DNA from: Belliella aquatica
GTDB lineage: Bacteria; Bacteroidota; Bacteroidia; Cytophagales; Cyclobacteriaceae
Direction: 5' to 3'
Assembly: GCF_014637795.1 (NCBI RefSeq)
Contig: NZ_BMFD01000021.1
Span: 17,250 to 49,941, forward strand
DNA length: 32,692 bases
Numbering within the stretch: the first letter of the stretch is position 1; the number at the start of each line of letters is the position of its first letter. Shown here piece by piece: positions 9,333 through 18,746 of the stretch. The notes under the pieces are model-generated. The model searched no databases and was not told the DNA's origin. It saw nothing but the letters and a program-made list of their open reading frames with translations. The position numbers and the translations under genes were made by a program.

Positions 9333-10271
9333 ATGAAAAAAACAATCATCTTAATCATAGGAATAGCCCTTGTAACGACAACGGATATTCTCGCTCAATC
9401 AAGAAAATACATTTCTCAATTCAGTCACTTACAGGGCTATTATAATCCGGCCCTGACAGGCTATGAAGGTTCCATGGTTCGCGGCTTTGTCCGCAATCAG
9501 TGGGCAGGCTGGGAGGGAGCACCGAAGACATACTTTGCCTCAGCAGAACTAGACTTCGGCCAACTCTCTGGTCAGGGCTCAGGAGATATCCTAGGCAAGA
9601 ACGCAGCAGGAATTTCTATCCTACATGATCAGTATGGAGCCTTTGCAGAGACGGAGTTTGTCGCCAGCTATGCCTCCAGGATCCAAATAGGAGAAAAAAC
9701 AAATCTAAGATTAGGAGCTGGCTTAAACTACCGTTCTATCCGCCTAGATGGGAATAGTATGACGACAGAGCAAGCAGATGATCCGATAGTAGGACAATAC
9801 TTTGGGAGTTTCTCTAATATGCAAGTGATAGACTTCAATTTGGGACTTGCCCTGACACACCCAAGCTACTATGTGTCCTATGCAGTACACCATGTAAATC
9901 AAGGAGCGATCAACTCAGGAGATGTATTCATGGAGAGAATGCCCAGAGTAGGCATCTTCCAAGCAGGTTACAGAAACAGGATCAATGATAATCTAGCTTT
10001 AGCAACCAACTTTATGTACAGAAGTCAGTCTGATTTACCGGACAACTTAGAACTCAATCTCAAAGTAGTCTTGAAAGAAAAGGTTTGGATTGGAGGAGGA
10101 CATAGAATAGACTATGCGAACAACTTCCAGTTTGGATTGCTCTTCGACAAGATGCGCATTGGCTACATCTACGAGATGCCGATGTTGAGAAGCTACTTGC
10201 TACCGAATGTAACGCATGAATTCATGTTGACTTATGCCTTATTTGGAGATAGGAGAGGGATGATTTGGTAG
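9333..10271 (+). CDS. PorP/SprF family outer-membrane protein (copy 1, 312 aa)
   Basis: ATG 9333 is chosen over an in-frame TTG at 9312 because it gives a clean signal peptide (MKKTIILIIGIALVTTTDILAQ) and matches the start of the paralogue at 18836. The mature part begins with the family hallmark YISQFSHLQGYYNPALTG and continues as alternating strands of a presumed outer-membrane beta-barrel, ending in YALFGDRRGMIW. Length is normal for the family. In Flavobacterium johnsoniae SprF is needed for secretion of the adhesin SprB, and PorP/SprF genes often follow genes for type B sorting-domain proteins. Here it lies 96 bp after adhesin 2 and is likely its dedicated export or attachment partner, probably on the same transcript. 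It differs from the copy at 18836 at 14 of 312 residues. Confidence 0.93.
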   Translation: MKKTIILIIGIALVTTTDILAQSRKYISQFSHLQGYYNPALTGYEGSMVRGFVRNQWAGWEGAPKTYFASAELDFGQLSGQGSGDILGKNAAGISILHDQYGAFAETEFVASYASRIQIGEKTNLRLGAGLNYRSIRLDGNSMTTEQADDPIVGQYFGSFSNMQVIDFNLGLALTHPSYYVSYAVHHVNQGAINSGDVFMERMPRVGIFQAGYRNRINDNLALATNFMYRSQSDLPDNLELNLKVVLKEKVWIGGGHRIDYANNFQFGLLFDKMRIGYIYEMPMLRSYLLPNVTHEFMLTYALFGDRRGMIW

Positions 10272-10308
10272 GGAAAATGCCTGTTCGACGTGGCGGATTT
10301 TAATGTTA

Positions 10309-10334
10309 GGAGGACTGGAGTTAGATGGTCCTCC
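10309..10334 (+). terminator. Possible terminator hairpin after PorP/SprF copy 1
   Basis: GGAGGAC (10309-10315) and GTCCTCC (10328-10334) form a perfect 7-bp stem with a 12-nt loop, 37 bp after the stop codon. No T tract follows, so the terminator role is only tentative. Confidence 0.35.
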
Positions 10335-10617
10335 CGGTGTTTAATCAGTCATAAGTATCGTTGTTCTAAATCTTTAGGAGGGAATATAGGTTTTAAGAGG
10401 ATCGTTTTTTAAAGCAAAATAAAATACTCAAAGGAATATTAAGGTCACGATGGATATTTGTTACATGTTATAAATCCCAAATTAATATTCTTTGGTTATA
10501 TTTGGTTTTGATGATTTTTTGCTTTGAAAAAAAATAGAACGATTAAATGCTTGTTGCATTTTAATTGAAAAAAGTTTTTGGGATTAACTATTTTTTATTG
10601 GTAATTCAACGCAATCT
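10335..10617. other. AT-rich intergenic region between PorP/SprF copy 1 and the regulator
   Basis: Part of a gap of about 490 bp with no credible ORF. Strongly AT-rich with runs of T and A; nothing recognisable beyond the hairpin on its left and the promoter-like boxes on its right. Confidence 0.5.
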
Positions 10618-10618
10618 A

Positions 10619-10649
10619 TTGGATTCTTAACTTTAGCAGACTATGTTGC
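10619..10649 (+). promoter_or_regulatory. Candidate Bacteroidota-type promoter for the TPR/HTH regulator
   Basis: TTG at 10619-10621, a 20-bp spacer and TATGTTGC at 10642-10649 resemble the Bacteroidota -33 TTTG / -7 TAnnTTTG pair. It lies 110 bp upstream of ATG 10760. In such AT-rich DNA a chance match is likely enough to keep confidence low. Confidence 0.3.
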
Positions 10650-10759
10650 AATACTTTGTTTTTATTTAAGATATACTTATATCATTTCATTTCTTTAGGG
10701 ATTAAGTTACCTAAAGATATTCTCCTTAACAATATTCAAGTAAATTACTTTCTTTGTTT

Positions 10760-12529
10760 ATGCTTAAATTTAAATACTTTCTTTTGATTTTTCTTTCTCC
10801 ATTAGTTTCCATTGGTCAATCCAATTCGGGTTCTTCAATAGAAGAAACTGATATATTGATTCAAAAAGGAATATCATTGCTTAACCAAGATTTAAATCAA
10901 TCTGATAGTTTGTCTAATATTGCATATTATAATGCCATAGCACTTGAAAATGATTCCTTAATAGCAAAATCTCATTCATTCATGGCTTATGTGGCTTATT
11001 ACAAGGGTGATTACAAAACTTCAATAGAATATTATAATAAGGCATTGGGTTCTGACTATTTCAAAAATAAGCTAGATAGAAGACAAGCACTTTTAAATAA
11101 TCTTGGGGTAAATTACGAGTTTCAAAATAATTATGCTGAAGCCAAAGAAGCCTACCAAGGATCTCTTCGGATTGCCGAAGAATTGGGTGATAGTTTAAGT
11201 ATTTATCAGTCATACATCAATATTGGGTTTTTAAACAGCATTCTATATAATTTCCGGGATGCCGAGAAGTACTTGCTTTCAGCTTTAGACTTTTTTCACA
11301 GGCAAAATAGCAAAACCTATGAAGCCTTATGCCTTCGAAATTTGGCCAATCTTTATAGCCTTGAAAAAAGAGAAGAGGAATCCATCAAATATTATATTCT
11401 CGCCATAAATAAAATTTTAGAATTCGGAAATGAATTTGATGCTTTGGAAACTCAGATTGATTTCAATTGGACTTTGTTAAATTTAGAGCGCTATACTCTT
11501 GTAAAAGTCAATCAAGATAAAATCCGATCCATTATCGACAAGGGAAAGGCATCTCCTCCCATCACTGCTAATTTCCATTTAATTGAAGGGTTTTATTTTC
11601 TAGATTCAGAGAAAGATCTCAAAAAAGCAGAAATAGCACTCAATAAAGCTTTTATACTTTTTAAAAATCAAGGAAATCTTCGTCAGTTGTCTCAGGTAAT
11701 TGAGGGTCGCATGATTTTGTATGCACTTAGAGGAGATTTTACACAACATAGAGAACTTGTGTCAGAGTTTTTGGAACAGTTAAGAGTAACTTATTTAAAT
11801 TCTAGTACCGATGAAATAAAGACCTTGGAGGATATCCATCAGCTTAATATCCAAGCTTTATTGATTGATCAATTGAATTCTAAAATAGCCTTTAATAGAA
11901 CTTTAATTATTGTAGGGATTATTCTTTTAATACTAAGTTCCGGATTCATCTTTTTGATATCAAGAAAATATATGCGCTTAAATCAAAGAAACGAAAAGAC
12001 AAATCTTAAAAATATTGAGCTTATAGAGTTAATCAAATTAATTAAAAGCTCACAGAAAAATGGAGATAGTGGCATTAAACTATTGGCAGAAGAAGTACAA
12101 GAAGAGTATTCCATGCAAGGTAGCATGGATGAAAATCTAGATCAAAAAATAAATGCATTTGAAAAAGAATATGATGAGCTACTTTTTGATAAAATTAATA
12201 AAATGTTTATTGAGGGGCAATTGTTTTTAAAGGCTGATTTGAAGGTTGCTGATTTGGCCGAGGAGCTGTTCGTTTCTGAAAAAGAAATATCACGTGCTAT
12301 TTCTTCAATGACTGGAAAACGTTTCTCGTCATATATCAATGAGTTTAGGATACAGAAAGCAAAAGAATTACTCGCTAGCCAACATAAAATTTTAATTAAA
12401 GAAGTTGGATTCAAATCAGGCTTTTCCAGCCAACCCCAGTTTCAAAGAAAATTCAAAGAATTGTCCGGAATGACACCGGAACAGTTTAGACATGTATCAG
12501 AATATCAAAAAACCAATGGTAATTCCTGA
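10760..12529 (+). CDS. Membrane-anchored TPR protein with C-terminal AraC-type HTH (589 aa)
   Basis: ATG 10760 is preferred to a TTG two codons upstream; it gives a signal peptide (MLKFKYFLLIFLSPLVSIGQS). Residues about 40-345 form TPR-like helical repeats (for example NNLGVNYEFQNNYAEAKEAY and the next unit with LGDSLSIYQSYINIGFL). A transmembrane helix follows at about 378-400 (IIVGIILLILSSGFIFLIS), then a charged, probably coiled linker. The C-terminal domain (about 466-580) has two helix-turn-helices, one around DLAEELFVSEKEISRAISS and one around KEVGFKSGFSSQPQFQRKF, typical of AraC/XylS. The likely topology is TPR sensor outside the cytoplasm and DNA-binding domain inside. It lies 98 bp upstream of adhesin 3 on the same strand and is homologous in architecture to the protein at 19876. 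A local regulator of surface proteins is the likeliest role; the target is not shown by the sequence. Confidence 0.88.
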   Translation: MLKFKYFLLIFLSPLVSIGQSNSGSSIEETDILIQKGISLLNQDLNQSDSLSNIAYYNAIALENDSLIAKSHSFMAYVAYYKGDYKTSIEYYNKALGSDYFKNKLDRRQALLNNLGVNYEFQNNYAEAKEAYQGSLRIAEELGDSLSIYQSYINIGFLNSILYNFRDAEKYLLSALDFFHRQNSKTYEALCLRNLANLYSLEKREEESIKYYILAINKILEFGNEFDALETQIDFNWTLLNLERYTLVKVNQDKIRSIIDKGKASPPITANFHLIEGFYFLDSEKDLKKAEIALNKAFILFKNQGNLRQLSQVIEGRMILYALRGDFTQHRELVSEFLEQLRVTYLNSSTDEIKTLEDIHQLNIQALLIDQLNSKIAFNRTLIIVGIILLILSSGFIFLISRKYMRLNQRNEKTNLKNIELIELIKLIKSSQKNGDSGIKLLAEEVQEEYSMQGSMDENLDQKINAFEKEYDELLFDKINKMFIEGQLFLKADLKVADLAEELFVSEKEISRAISSMTGKRFSSYINEFRIQKAKELLASQHKILIKEVGFKSGFSSQPQFQRKFKELSGMTPEQFRHVSEYQKTNGNS

Positions 12530-12591
12530 ATTATCAATGATTATACCTGTTCTATCAATCAACACATTTTTTCTGATAACTCGGATAGAGG

Positions 12592-12599
12592 TAGATTTG
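12592..12599 (+). promoter_or_regulatory. Candidate -7 box upstream of adhesin 3
   Basis: TAGATTTG matches the Bacteroidota -7 consensus TAnnTTTG exactly and lies 28 bp before ATG 12628. The -33 element is weak (TTCTG at 12571-12575, spacing short). If used, adhesin 3 has its own promoter besides readthrough from the regulator gene. Confidence 0.3.
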
Positions 12600-12627
12600 T
12601 CGTTAGTTAAAAGTTATCATATCGACA

Positions 12628-15600
12628 ATGAATCAGTTTATTATTTCTTGTACCAGTTCGCACAAGTCATTCGTGCTCAAAACACTCCCTGTGATTGTTT
12701 TTCTTTCTTTTGTGTTTATCATCAGTTCTAATATCTATGCGCAAACTTCAGATCCTAATATACCCGATACTAATGGTGTGGTAACATCTATTGTTAGTGA
12801 TGGACAGCACATTTATGTAGCTGGTGATTTTACTGAAGTTGGTGGAGTGCCTAGAGAACTTGTTGCAAGGTTACTTTTAGATGGTACCTTAGATACATCA
12901 TGGGATTCTCCTTTAGGTGGTGCTAATGGAGGGCAAATCCAGACAATGAGTATTGATACTTTTACCCAAGAATTACTCATAGGCGGTTTTATCCCATCGG
13001 GAAAAACCGGTGTAGATGAAAACGGCACAGAACAAATGCTTGCCAATAGAACGGCTCGAATAGATTTAAGCACAGGCGCTTACTTGGGATCCTTAACTGG
13101 CTTTCCTAATTTTAATTTATCTGGAGGTATTATTGCAGATGAAAATTTTGTTTATGTAGCAGGATCAAATGGACAAACTGCAAAACTAGATAGAAATAAT
13201 AATTATAACAGTGTAAGCTGGAATCTTAGTTTCATTGGTAACTCTAGCGCATTTCACCGCGATGGAGATGCGCTTTACGTAAATGCTTTTGAGATTGTAC
13301 AAGGCACCTTTAGTAATAAAAATCTGGCTAAAACTGATTTGCTGGGTACTGTAGATGAAAGTTTTAAACCTGCTATTAACCGTATCGTAAACGCCATTAC
13401 CACAGATGATAATTATGTCTACATTGGTGGAGATTTTACATTGGTTAACGGTACATCGGTAAATTATGTAGCACGATTAGATAAAACAACAGGTCAACTA
13501 GATGAGAGTTGGTTGCCAGCGGCTAACGGCAGAGTTTATGCCATAAGTCTTACTGAAAATCATGTTTACATAGGTGGAACATCTACTTTGATTAAAGTAG
13601 ATAAAACCACAGGGGCTAATGACCCGGATTGGTCTGCAAGTGTATCAAATAATGTTAATAGTATTTTAGTACAGGATGAGGATATTCTTATAGGAGGTAA
13701 TTTCAATTTTTTGATTGATGGAGCTACTGTAAAACGAAATTTAGCGAAGATTTTACCTTCACAAAATTTTGCTCCTTTCATTACCACCTGGGAAGTAGCT
13801 TCCGGTGATTTATCCATTTATATTCCCACAGGATCATATACCTATGATTTTACAATAGATTGGGGTGATGGCACAACTGAAACTATTTCAGGTATTGACC
13901 CAACTCCTTCCCACACTTATGCCTCAGCCGGTACCTACACTGTTGAAATATCTGAGACTTTTCCGTGGATGACTCATTTAGATCAAGCAGATGCCGCTAA
14001 TGCGACTAAGTTAATTACCGTTGAGCAATGGGGCGATATTGCTTGGGGAAATATGAGTGGTATGTTTAAAAATGCAAGCAATCTCACATATAATGCTCAG
14101 GATAGCCCAGACCTTTCTTCCGTAAGCGATATGAGCTTTATGTTTGATGGTGCCAGTAGCTTTAATGGAGCTATTGGTAGCTGGGATGTCTCGAATGTGA
14201 CCAATATGTTGTTAATGTTTAAAGATGCTAGCTCCTTTAATCAGGATATCGGTAACTGGGATATGTCTAAGGTGGTTATCACTGCAGGTATGTTTTTGGG
14301 AGCCTCCAGCTTTAACCAGGATATTGGAAACTGGGATGTTTCTGCCTGTACGGATATGACTGCTATGTTCCAGATGGCTTCAGCCTTTAATCAAAACATA
14401 GGTGGTTGGGATGTTTCCAATGTTTTCAATATGAACAACATGTTTGGTCAGGCCACCGCTTTCAACGGAGCTATTGGGAGCTGGGGAGCGAGAACTTCTA
14501 AGGTTACAAATATGGCAGGCATGTTTTTTCAAGCCAGCGCCTTTAACCAGGATATAAGCAGCTGGGATGTATCGAGTGTGACCAGTATGCAAGGTATGTT
14601 TGGAGAGGCCACTGCCTTTAATCAAAATATTGGGAGTTGGGATGTATCCAACGTCACCGATATGAATGGCATGTTTGCACAGGCCACCGCTTTTAACGGA
14701 GCTATTGGCAGCTGGGCTGAGAAAGTTTCCAACGTTACCAACATGTCTGCAATGTTCTTTAAGGCCAGTACCTTTAACCAGGATATTAATAATTGGAATG
14801 TTTCTAATGTGACCAATATGGCAGGTATGTTTTCTGAAGCATCCGCTTTTAATCAGCCTTTAGGGAGTTGGGATGTTTCCAAGGTCACTAATATGTTCAA
14901 TATGTTTCAGGCGGCCACCGTTTTTAACGGAGCTATTGGCACCTGGTCAGAGAAAACCTCTAATGTTACGAATATGGCAGGTATGTTCTTTCAGGCCGGA
15001 GCCTTCAATCAGAAAATTAGTAGCTGGGATGTTTCGAGTGTAACTACTATGCAGGGCATGTTTTCTGAAGCATCTGCTTTCAACCAGTTTTTAGAGAGTT
15101 GGGATGTATCCAAGGTTACCAACATGAATAATATGTTCCAAGGAGCTACGGCATTTAATCAGCCAATAGGCCTTTGGGATGTGTCCAATGTTGATAATAT
15201 GATGGGAATGTTTTTTGATGCGAGTGCCTTTAATCAGGATTTGAGTCAGTGGAATGTTTCCAGATCTACAGATTTGACAGGTATGTTTGGAGATGCTATA
15301 GCCTTCAATCAAGACCTTAGCGATTGGGATGTTTCGAATGTTACCAATATGTCCGGTATGTTAATTAACTCTGGATTAAGCACTGCTAATTATGACTCCT
15401 TATTGGAAGGCTGGAGCCAGCTCACTTTGCAGAATAACGTGACTTTGGATGCAAATGGTTTAACCTACTCTTGTGATGATGGATACGCCGCTAGACAAAG
15501 CATTATAGATGCTTATGGCTGGACTTTTAATGGGGATAATTCGATAGATAATGTAGAGCCAACCGTATCAGTTAAGGATATCACGGTAGAATTAGATATA

Positions 15601-18600
15601 AATGGACAAGTGGTGATTACCGCGGACCAAATTGATAATGGGAGCAGCGATAATTGTACTCCAGAAGCTGAGCTTACATTTACGCTCAGCCAAGATACCT
15701 TTACAGAAATTGATACGTACACAGTAACGCTCACAGTAAAAGATATTGCTGGAAATACTGCAATGAAAGACTTTACTGTTATTGTAGAAGCGGCAGACAT
15801 TTCCAATCTCACGGTAGCGTCCATCACTGACAAGACATACACAGGTAATGAGATAGAGCCTACAATAGTGGTTCAGGGTGGTAATACTACCTTGGTAGAA
15901 GGTATAGACTTTGAATTGACCTATTCTAATAATATAAATGTAGGAACGGCAACGGTGACAATAAGTGGTATCGGTAATTTCAGCGGAACGACGAGTCAGA
16001 CCTTTGTTATTAGGAAGGCTCCGCTGACAATCACAGTTGACGATAAACAGAAGACCTATGGCGAAGCTAACCCAGCTTTAACCTTCACGTACACAGGTCT
16101 GGTCAATAGCGATATAAAAGTGGCTACCGAACCAAGCATCAGTACGACAGCAACAGCAGGTTCGAATGTGGGAACTTACCCAATCACCTTGATCGCTGGA
16201 TCAGATCAGAACTACGCGATCACCTTGGTGAACGGTACGCTGACAATCGGCCAAAAAGCCCTTACGATCATAGCAGATGATAAGCAGAAGGTGTATGGCG
16301 AAGCAAATCCTGCTTTGACCTTCAGTTATACGGGATTGGTGAATGGAGACGAGAAAGCAGCAACAGAGCCAAGTATTGCAACGACAGCAACAGCAAGTTC
16401 GAATTTTGGAACTTATCCAATCACTTTGATTGGAGCAGCGGATGTGAACTATGACATCACGCTAAAAGCAGGTGAATTGGAAGTTACCAAATCTACTTTG
16501 ACGATCACAGCGGATAATAAGTTTAAAGCTTTTGGACAAGAAAATCCAGTTTTGTCTTTCACGTACTCAGGATTGGTGAATGGAGACAAGAAAGCAGCAA
16601 CAGAGCCAAGTATTGCAACGACAGCAACAGCAATTTCGAATGTTGGAACCTATCCAATTACTTTGGAAGGAGCAGCAGACGCGAATTATAACATCACGCT
16701 AAAAGCAGGTGAATTGGAAGTCACCAAAGCTACTTTGACGATCACAGCGGATAATAAGTCTAAAGTTTATGGACAAGAAAATCCAGTTTTGTCTTTCACG
16801 TACTCAGGATTGGTGAATGGAGACGAGAAAGTAGCAACCGAGCCAAGCATCAGCACGACAGCAACAGCAAGTTCGAATGTTGGAATCTACCCAATTATTT
16901 TGGAAGGAGCAGCGGATACTAATTATGACATCACGCTAAAAGCAGGTGAATTGGAAGTTACCAAAGCTACTTTGATGCTCACAGCCGAAGACAAGTCAAA
17001 AGTCTACGGCGAAGCCAATCCAGCCTTAACTTTCATTTACTCAGGTTTAGTCAATGGAGATACACAAGTAGCAACAGAGCCAGGCATTACAACAACTGCT
17101 ACGGCAAGCTCAAATGTTGGAACTTATCCGATTACTTTATCAGGTGGAGTAGATGCGAATTATGACATCACTTTGGTTGATGGAACACTGACAGTTGGTC
17201 AAAAAGCAGTAACCATCACAGCTGAGGACAAAAACAAGGTTTATGGCGAAGCTAATCAAGCATTAATCTTTACCTACACAGGTTTGGTTAATGGAGATAC
17301 ACAAGTAGCAACAGAGCCAAGTATTGCAACTACTGCAACAGTAAGCTCAAATGTTGGGACTTATCCGATTACTTTATCAGGTGGTCTTGATGCGAATTAT
17401 GATATCACTTTGGTTGATGGAACATTGACAGTTGGACAAAAAGCAGTTACCATCACAGCAGAGAATAAGTCGAAAGTCTATGGCGAAGCAAATCCAGCCT
17501 TGACTTTCACTTACTCAGGTTTGGTGAATGGAGACGAGAAATTAGCAACCGAGCCTAGCATTTCAACAACTGCTACTGCAAGCTCAAATGTCGGAACTTA
17601 TCTAATTACTTTAGCGGGTGACGTAGATGCGAATTATAATATCACGCTAGTTGATGGAGAGCTGGAAGTAACACAAGCTACTCTGACGATCACAGCCGAT
17701 GAAGGGCAGTCCAAAATCTTTGGGACGGCTGATCCGGTATTGAGCTATTCTGCAACAGGTTTTGCAGCTGGTGATGATGAACAAGTATTGACAGGTACTT
17801 TGACAAGGGATGTTGGTGAAGTCATAGGAACCTATCCAATTAATCTTGGAAGTTTAGCAGCTGGAGGAAACTATCAGATTGTATATACAAGCGCAGATTT
17901 TGAGATTATCCCTGCGGTGATTGAATCGGTCATGCAGCCTGCTCCAATCGAGACAGTTTGGGGAGTTTATCCAGGTTTACCTTCCACAGTCACAGTAATG
18001 ACAACTGATGGTCAATTCCTATCATTACCGATCACATGGGATTTACAAGCCTTGTATGTCTTCGGGAATGGAGAGTATCCACTAACGGCAACCATTAATT
18101 TACCATCAGGAATTCTGAATACAGAAGCGTTGACAGTTGAGATCGTGGTGACTGTTCTTCCTAAGCCAGCACAAGAGAATATTCTGCTTGACAACAACAG
18201 TTTTGAAGCAGAAGCTGGACAGAATTTTATCGCAGTGGGTAACCTGACCGTAATAGACCCAATCGATAATCAGCATGATATTTCATTGGCAGATTTGGCC
18301 TTTGATAATGTGTATTTCCAGATTAACAATGGAACCTTATTCTGGAACTCAGCAGAAAGGGCAGATGGCAGAACAGAATTTAAGGTTTTGGTACGCGTAC
18401 AGGATCGAGATGGAAATATTCTTGAAAAGGAGTTTACCATTATCAGAAATAGGACATCAGTAAGTAATATTGAAATCTTCAATACCTTCACTCCTGATGG
18501 AGACAATGTAAATGATACTTGGGGAATAAAAGAATTGAGATTCTATGATGGAGTAAGGATTCAAATATTCGACAGAGGAGGAGAAAGGATGTTCTACACG

Positions 18601-18732
18601 GAGAATCCAGATGTCCGTTGGGATGGGACTTTCAAGGGCAAAGAGTTACCAATCGGGACTTATTATTGGACAATTGAAGTAGGAGAAACAGGAGAAGTAA
18701 GAAAAGGAATGTTGAATCTTTTAAGAAAATAG
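12628..18732 (+). CDS. Giant modular T9SS adhesin with propeller, DUF285 and MBG repeats (2034 aa)
   Basis: Signal peptide at residues 1-39 (core TLPVIVFLSFVFIISS, ending NIYAQ); a GTG at 12673 would give a shorter and equally good signal. Domains in order: delta-60/beta-propeller-like repeats (about 40-385, motifs YVAGDFTEVGG and YIGGDFTLVNG); a PKD-like domain (about 395-445, TIDWGDGTTET, SHTYASAGTYTVEI); a long BspA/DUF285 surface-repeat array (about 461-925, consensus ASAFNQDIGSWDVSNVTNM); a HYR-like domain (about 980-1055); an unnamed beta domain with KTYTGNEIEPTIVV (about 1060-1129); seven MBG units and one divergent cap (1130-1762); a Big_4-like Ig domain; a cadherin-like domain; and a type B CHU_C sorting domain (about 1948-2034, FNTFTPDGDNVNDTWGI). 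It is predicted to be exported by T9SS. The PorP/SprF gene downstream and the TPR/HTH gene upstream look functionally linked. The ligand is unknown. Confidence 0.92.
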   Translation: MNQFIISCTSSHKSFVLKTLPVIVFLSFVFIISSNIYAQTSDPNIPDTNGVVTSIVSDGQHIYVAGDFTEVGGVPRELVARLLLDGTLDTSWDSPLGGANGGQIQTMSIDTFTQELLIGGFIPSGKTGVDENGTEQMLANRTARIDLSTGAYLGSLTGFPNFNLSGGIIADENFVYVAGSNGQTAKLDRNNNYNSVSWNLSFIGNSSAFHRDGDALYVNAFEIVQGTFSNKNLAKTDLLGTVDESFKPAINRIVNAITTDDNYVYIGGDFTLVNGTSVNYVARLDKTTGQLDESWLPAANGRVYAISLTENHVYIGGTSTLIKVDKTTGANDPDWSASVSNNVNSILVQDEDILIGGNFNFLIDGATVKRNLAKILPSQNFAPFITTWEVASGDLSIYIPTGSYTYDFTIDWGDGTTETISGIDPTPSHTYASAGTYTVEISETFPWMTHLDQADAANATKLITVEQWGDIAWGNMSGMFKNASNLTYNAQDSPDLSSVSDMSFMFDGASSFNGAIGSWDVSNVTNMLLMFKDASSFNQDIGNWDMSKVVITAGMFLGASSFNQDIGNWDVSACTDMTAMFQMASAFNQNIGGWDVSNVFNMNNMFGQATAFNGAIGSWGARTSKVTNMAGMFFQASAFNQDISSWDVSSVTSMQGMFGEATAFNQNIGSWDVSNVTDMNGMFAQATAFNGAIGSWAEKVSNVTNMSAMFFKASTFNQDINNWNVSNVTNMAGMFSEASAFNQPLGSWDVSKVTNMFNMFQAATVFNGAIGTWSEKTSNVTNMAGMFFQAGAFNQKISSWDVSSVTTMQGMFSEASAFNQFLESWDVSKVTNMNNMFQGATAFNQPIGLWDVSNVDNMMGMFFDASAFNQDLSQWNVSRSTDLTGMFGDAIAFNQDLSDWDVSNVTNMSGMLINSGLSTANYDSLLEGWSQLTLQNNVTLDANGLTYSCDDGYAARQSIIDAYGWTFNGDNSIDNVEPTVSVKDITVELDINGQVVITADQIDNGSSDNCTPEAELTFTLSQDTFTEIDTYTVTLTVKDIAGNTAMKDFTVIVEAADISNLTVASITDKTYTGNEIEPTIVVQGGNTTLVEGIDFELTYSNNINVGTATVTISGIGNFSGTTSQTFVIRKAPLTITVDDKQKTYGEANPALTFTYTGLVNSDIKVATEPSISTTATAGSNVGTYPITLIAGSDQNYAITLVNGTLTIGQKALTIIADDKQKVYGEANPALTFSYTGLVNGDEKAATEPSIATTATASSNFGTYPITLIGAADVNYDITLKAGELEVTKSTLTITADNKFKAFGQENPVLSFTYSGLVNGDKKAATEPSIATTATAISNVGTYPITLEGAADANYNITLKAGELEVTKATLTITADNKSKVYGQENPVLSFTYSGLVNGDEKVATEPSISTTATASSNVGIYPIILEGAADTNYDITLKAGELEVTKATLMLTAEDKSKVYGEANPALTFIYSGLVNGDTQVATEPGITTTATASSNVGTYPITLSGGVDANYDITLVDGTLTVGQKAVTITAEDKNKVYGEANQALIFTYTGLVNGDTQVATEPSIATTATVSSNVGTYPITLSGGLDANYDITLVDGTLTVGQKAVTITAENKSKVYGEANPALTFTYSGLVNGDEKLATEPSISTTATASSNVGTYLITLAGDVDANYNITLVDGELEVTQATLTITADEGQSKIFGTADPVLSYSATGFAAGDDEQVLTGTLTRDVGEVIGTYPINLGSLAAGGNYQIVYTSADFEIIPAVIESVMQPAPIETVWGVYPGLPSTVTVMTTDGQFLSLPITWDLQALYVFGNGEYPLTATINLPSGILNTEALTVEIVVTVLPKPAQENILLDNNSFEAEAGQNFIAVGNLTVIDPIDNQHDISLADLAFDNVYFQINNGTLFWNSAERADGRTEFKVLVRVQDRDGNILEKEFTIIRNRTSVSNIEIFNTFTPDGDNVNDTWGIKELRFYDGVRIQIFDRGGERMFYTENPDVRWDGTFKGKELPIGTYYWTIEVGETGEVRKGMLNLLRK
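14050..15400 (+). repeat. DUF285/BspA-like repeat array in adhesin 3, with 231-bp superrepeat
   Basis: About 18 tandem units of about 25 residues with consensus MFxxASAFNQDIGSWDVS-NVTNM. Superimposed is a three-unit superrepeat: the phrase FNGAIGSW followed by a two-residue-longer unit recurs at 14461, 14692 and 14923, exactly 231 bp apart, in the order of one long and two normal units. DUF285 repeats are typical of leucine-rich-like surface proteins. Confidence 0.88.
16015..17914 (+). repeat. MBG repeat array of adhesin 3, exact 237-bp period
   Basis: Units start at 16015, 16252, 16489, 16726, 16963, 17200, 17437 and 17674, each exactly 237 bp (79 codons) from the last. Units 3-5 share KAGELEVTK-type ends and units 6-7 share VDGTLTVGQKA-type ends, which suggests recent local duplication in two sub-blocks. 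The eighth unit (TADEGQSKIFGTADPVLSY) is the divergent cap. Confidence 0.92.
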
Positions 18733-18746
18733 GCAAAAGGGACTAG

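Noticed and set aside
12492-12731. Small plus-strand ORF overlapping the regulator end and the adhesin 3 start
   Set aside because: Out of frame with both flanking genes, no known motif; overlap with the adhesin signal peptide makes it an unlikely gene.
16015-17914. Regularly spaced repeats as a CRISPR array
   Set aside because: The period is 237 bp, the repeats are coding and diverged, and there is no repeat/spacer alternation.
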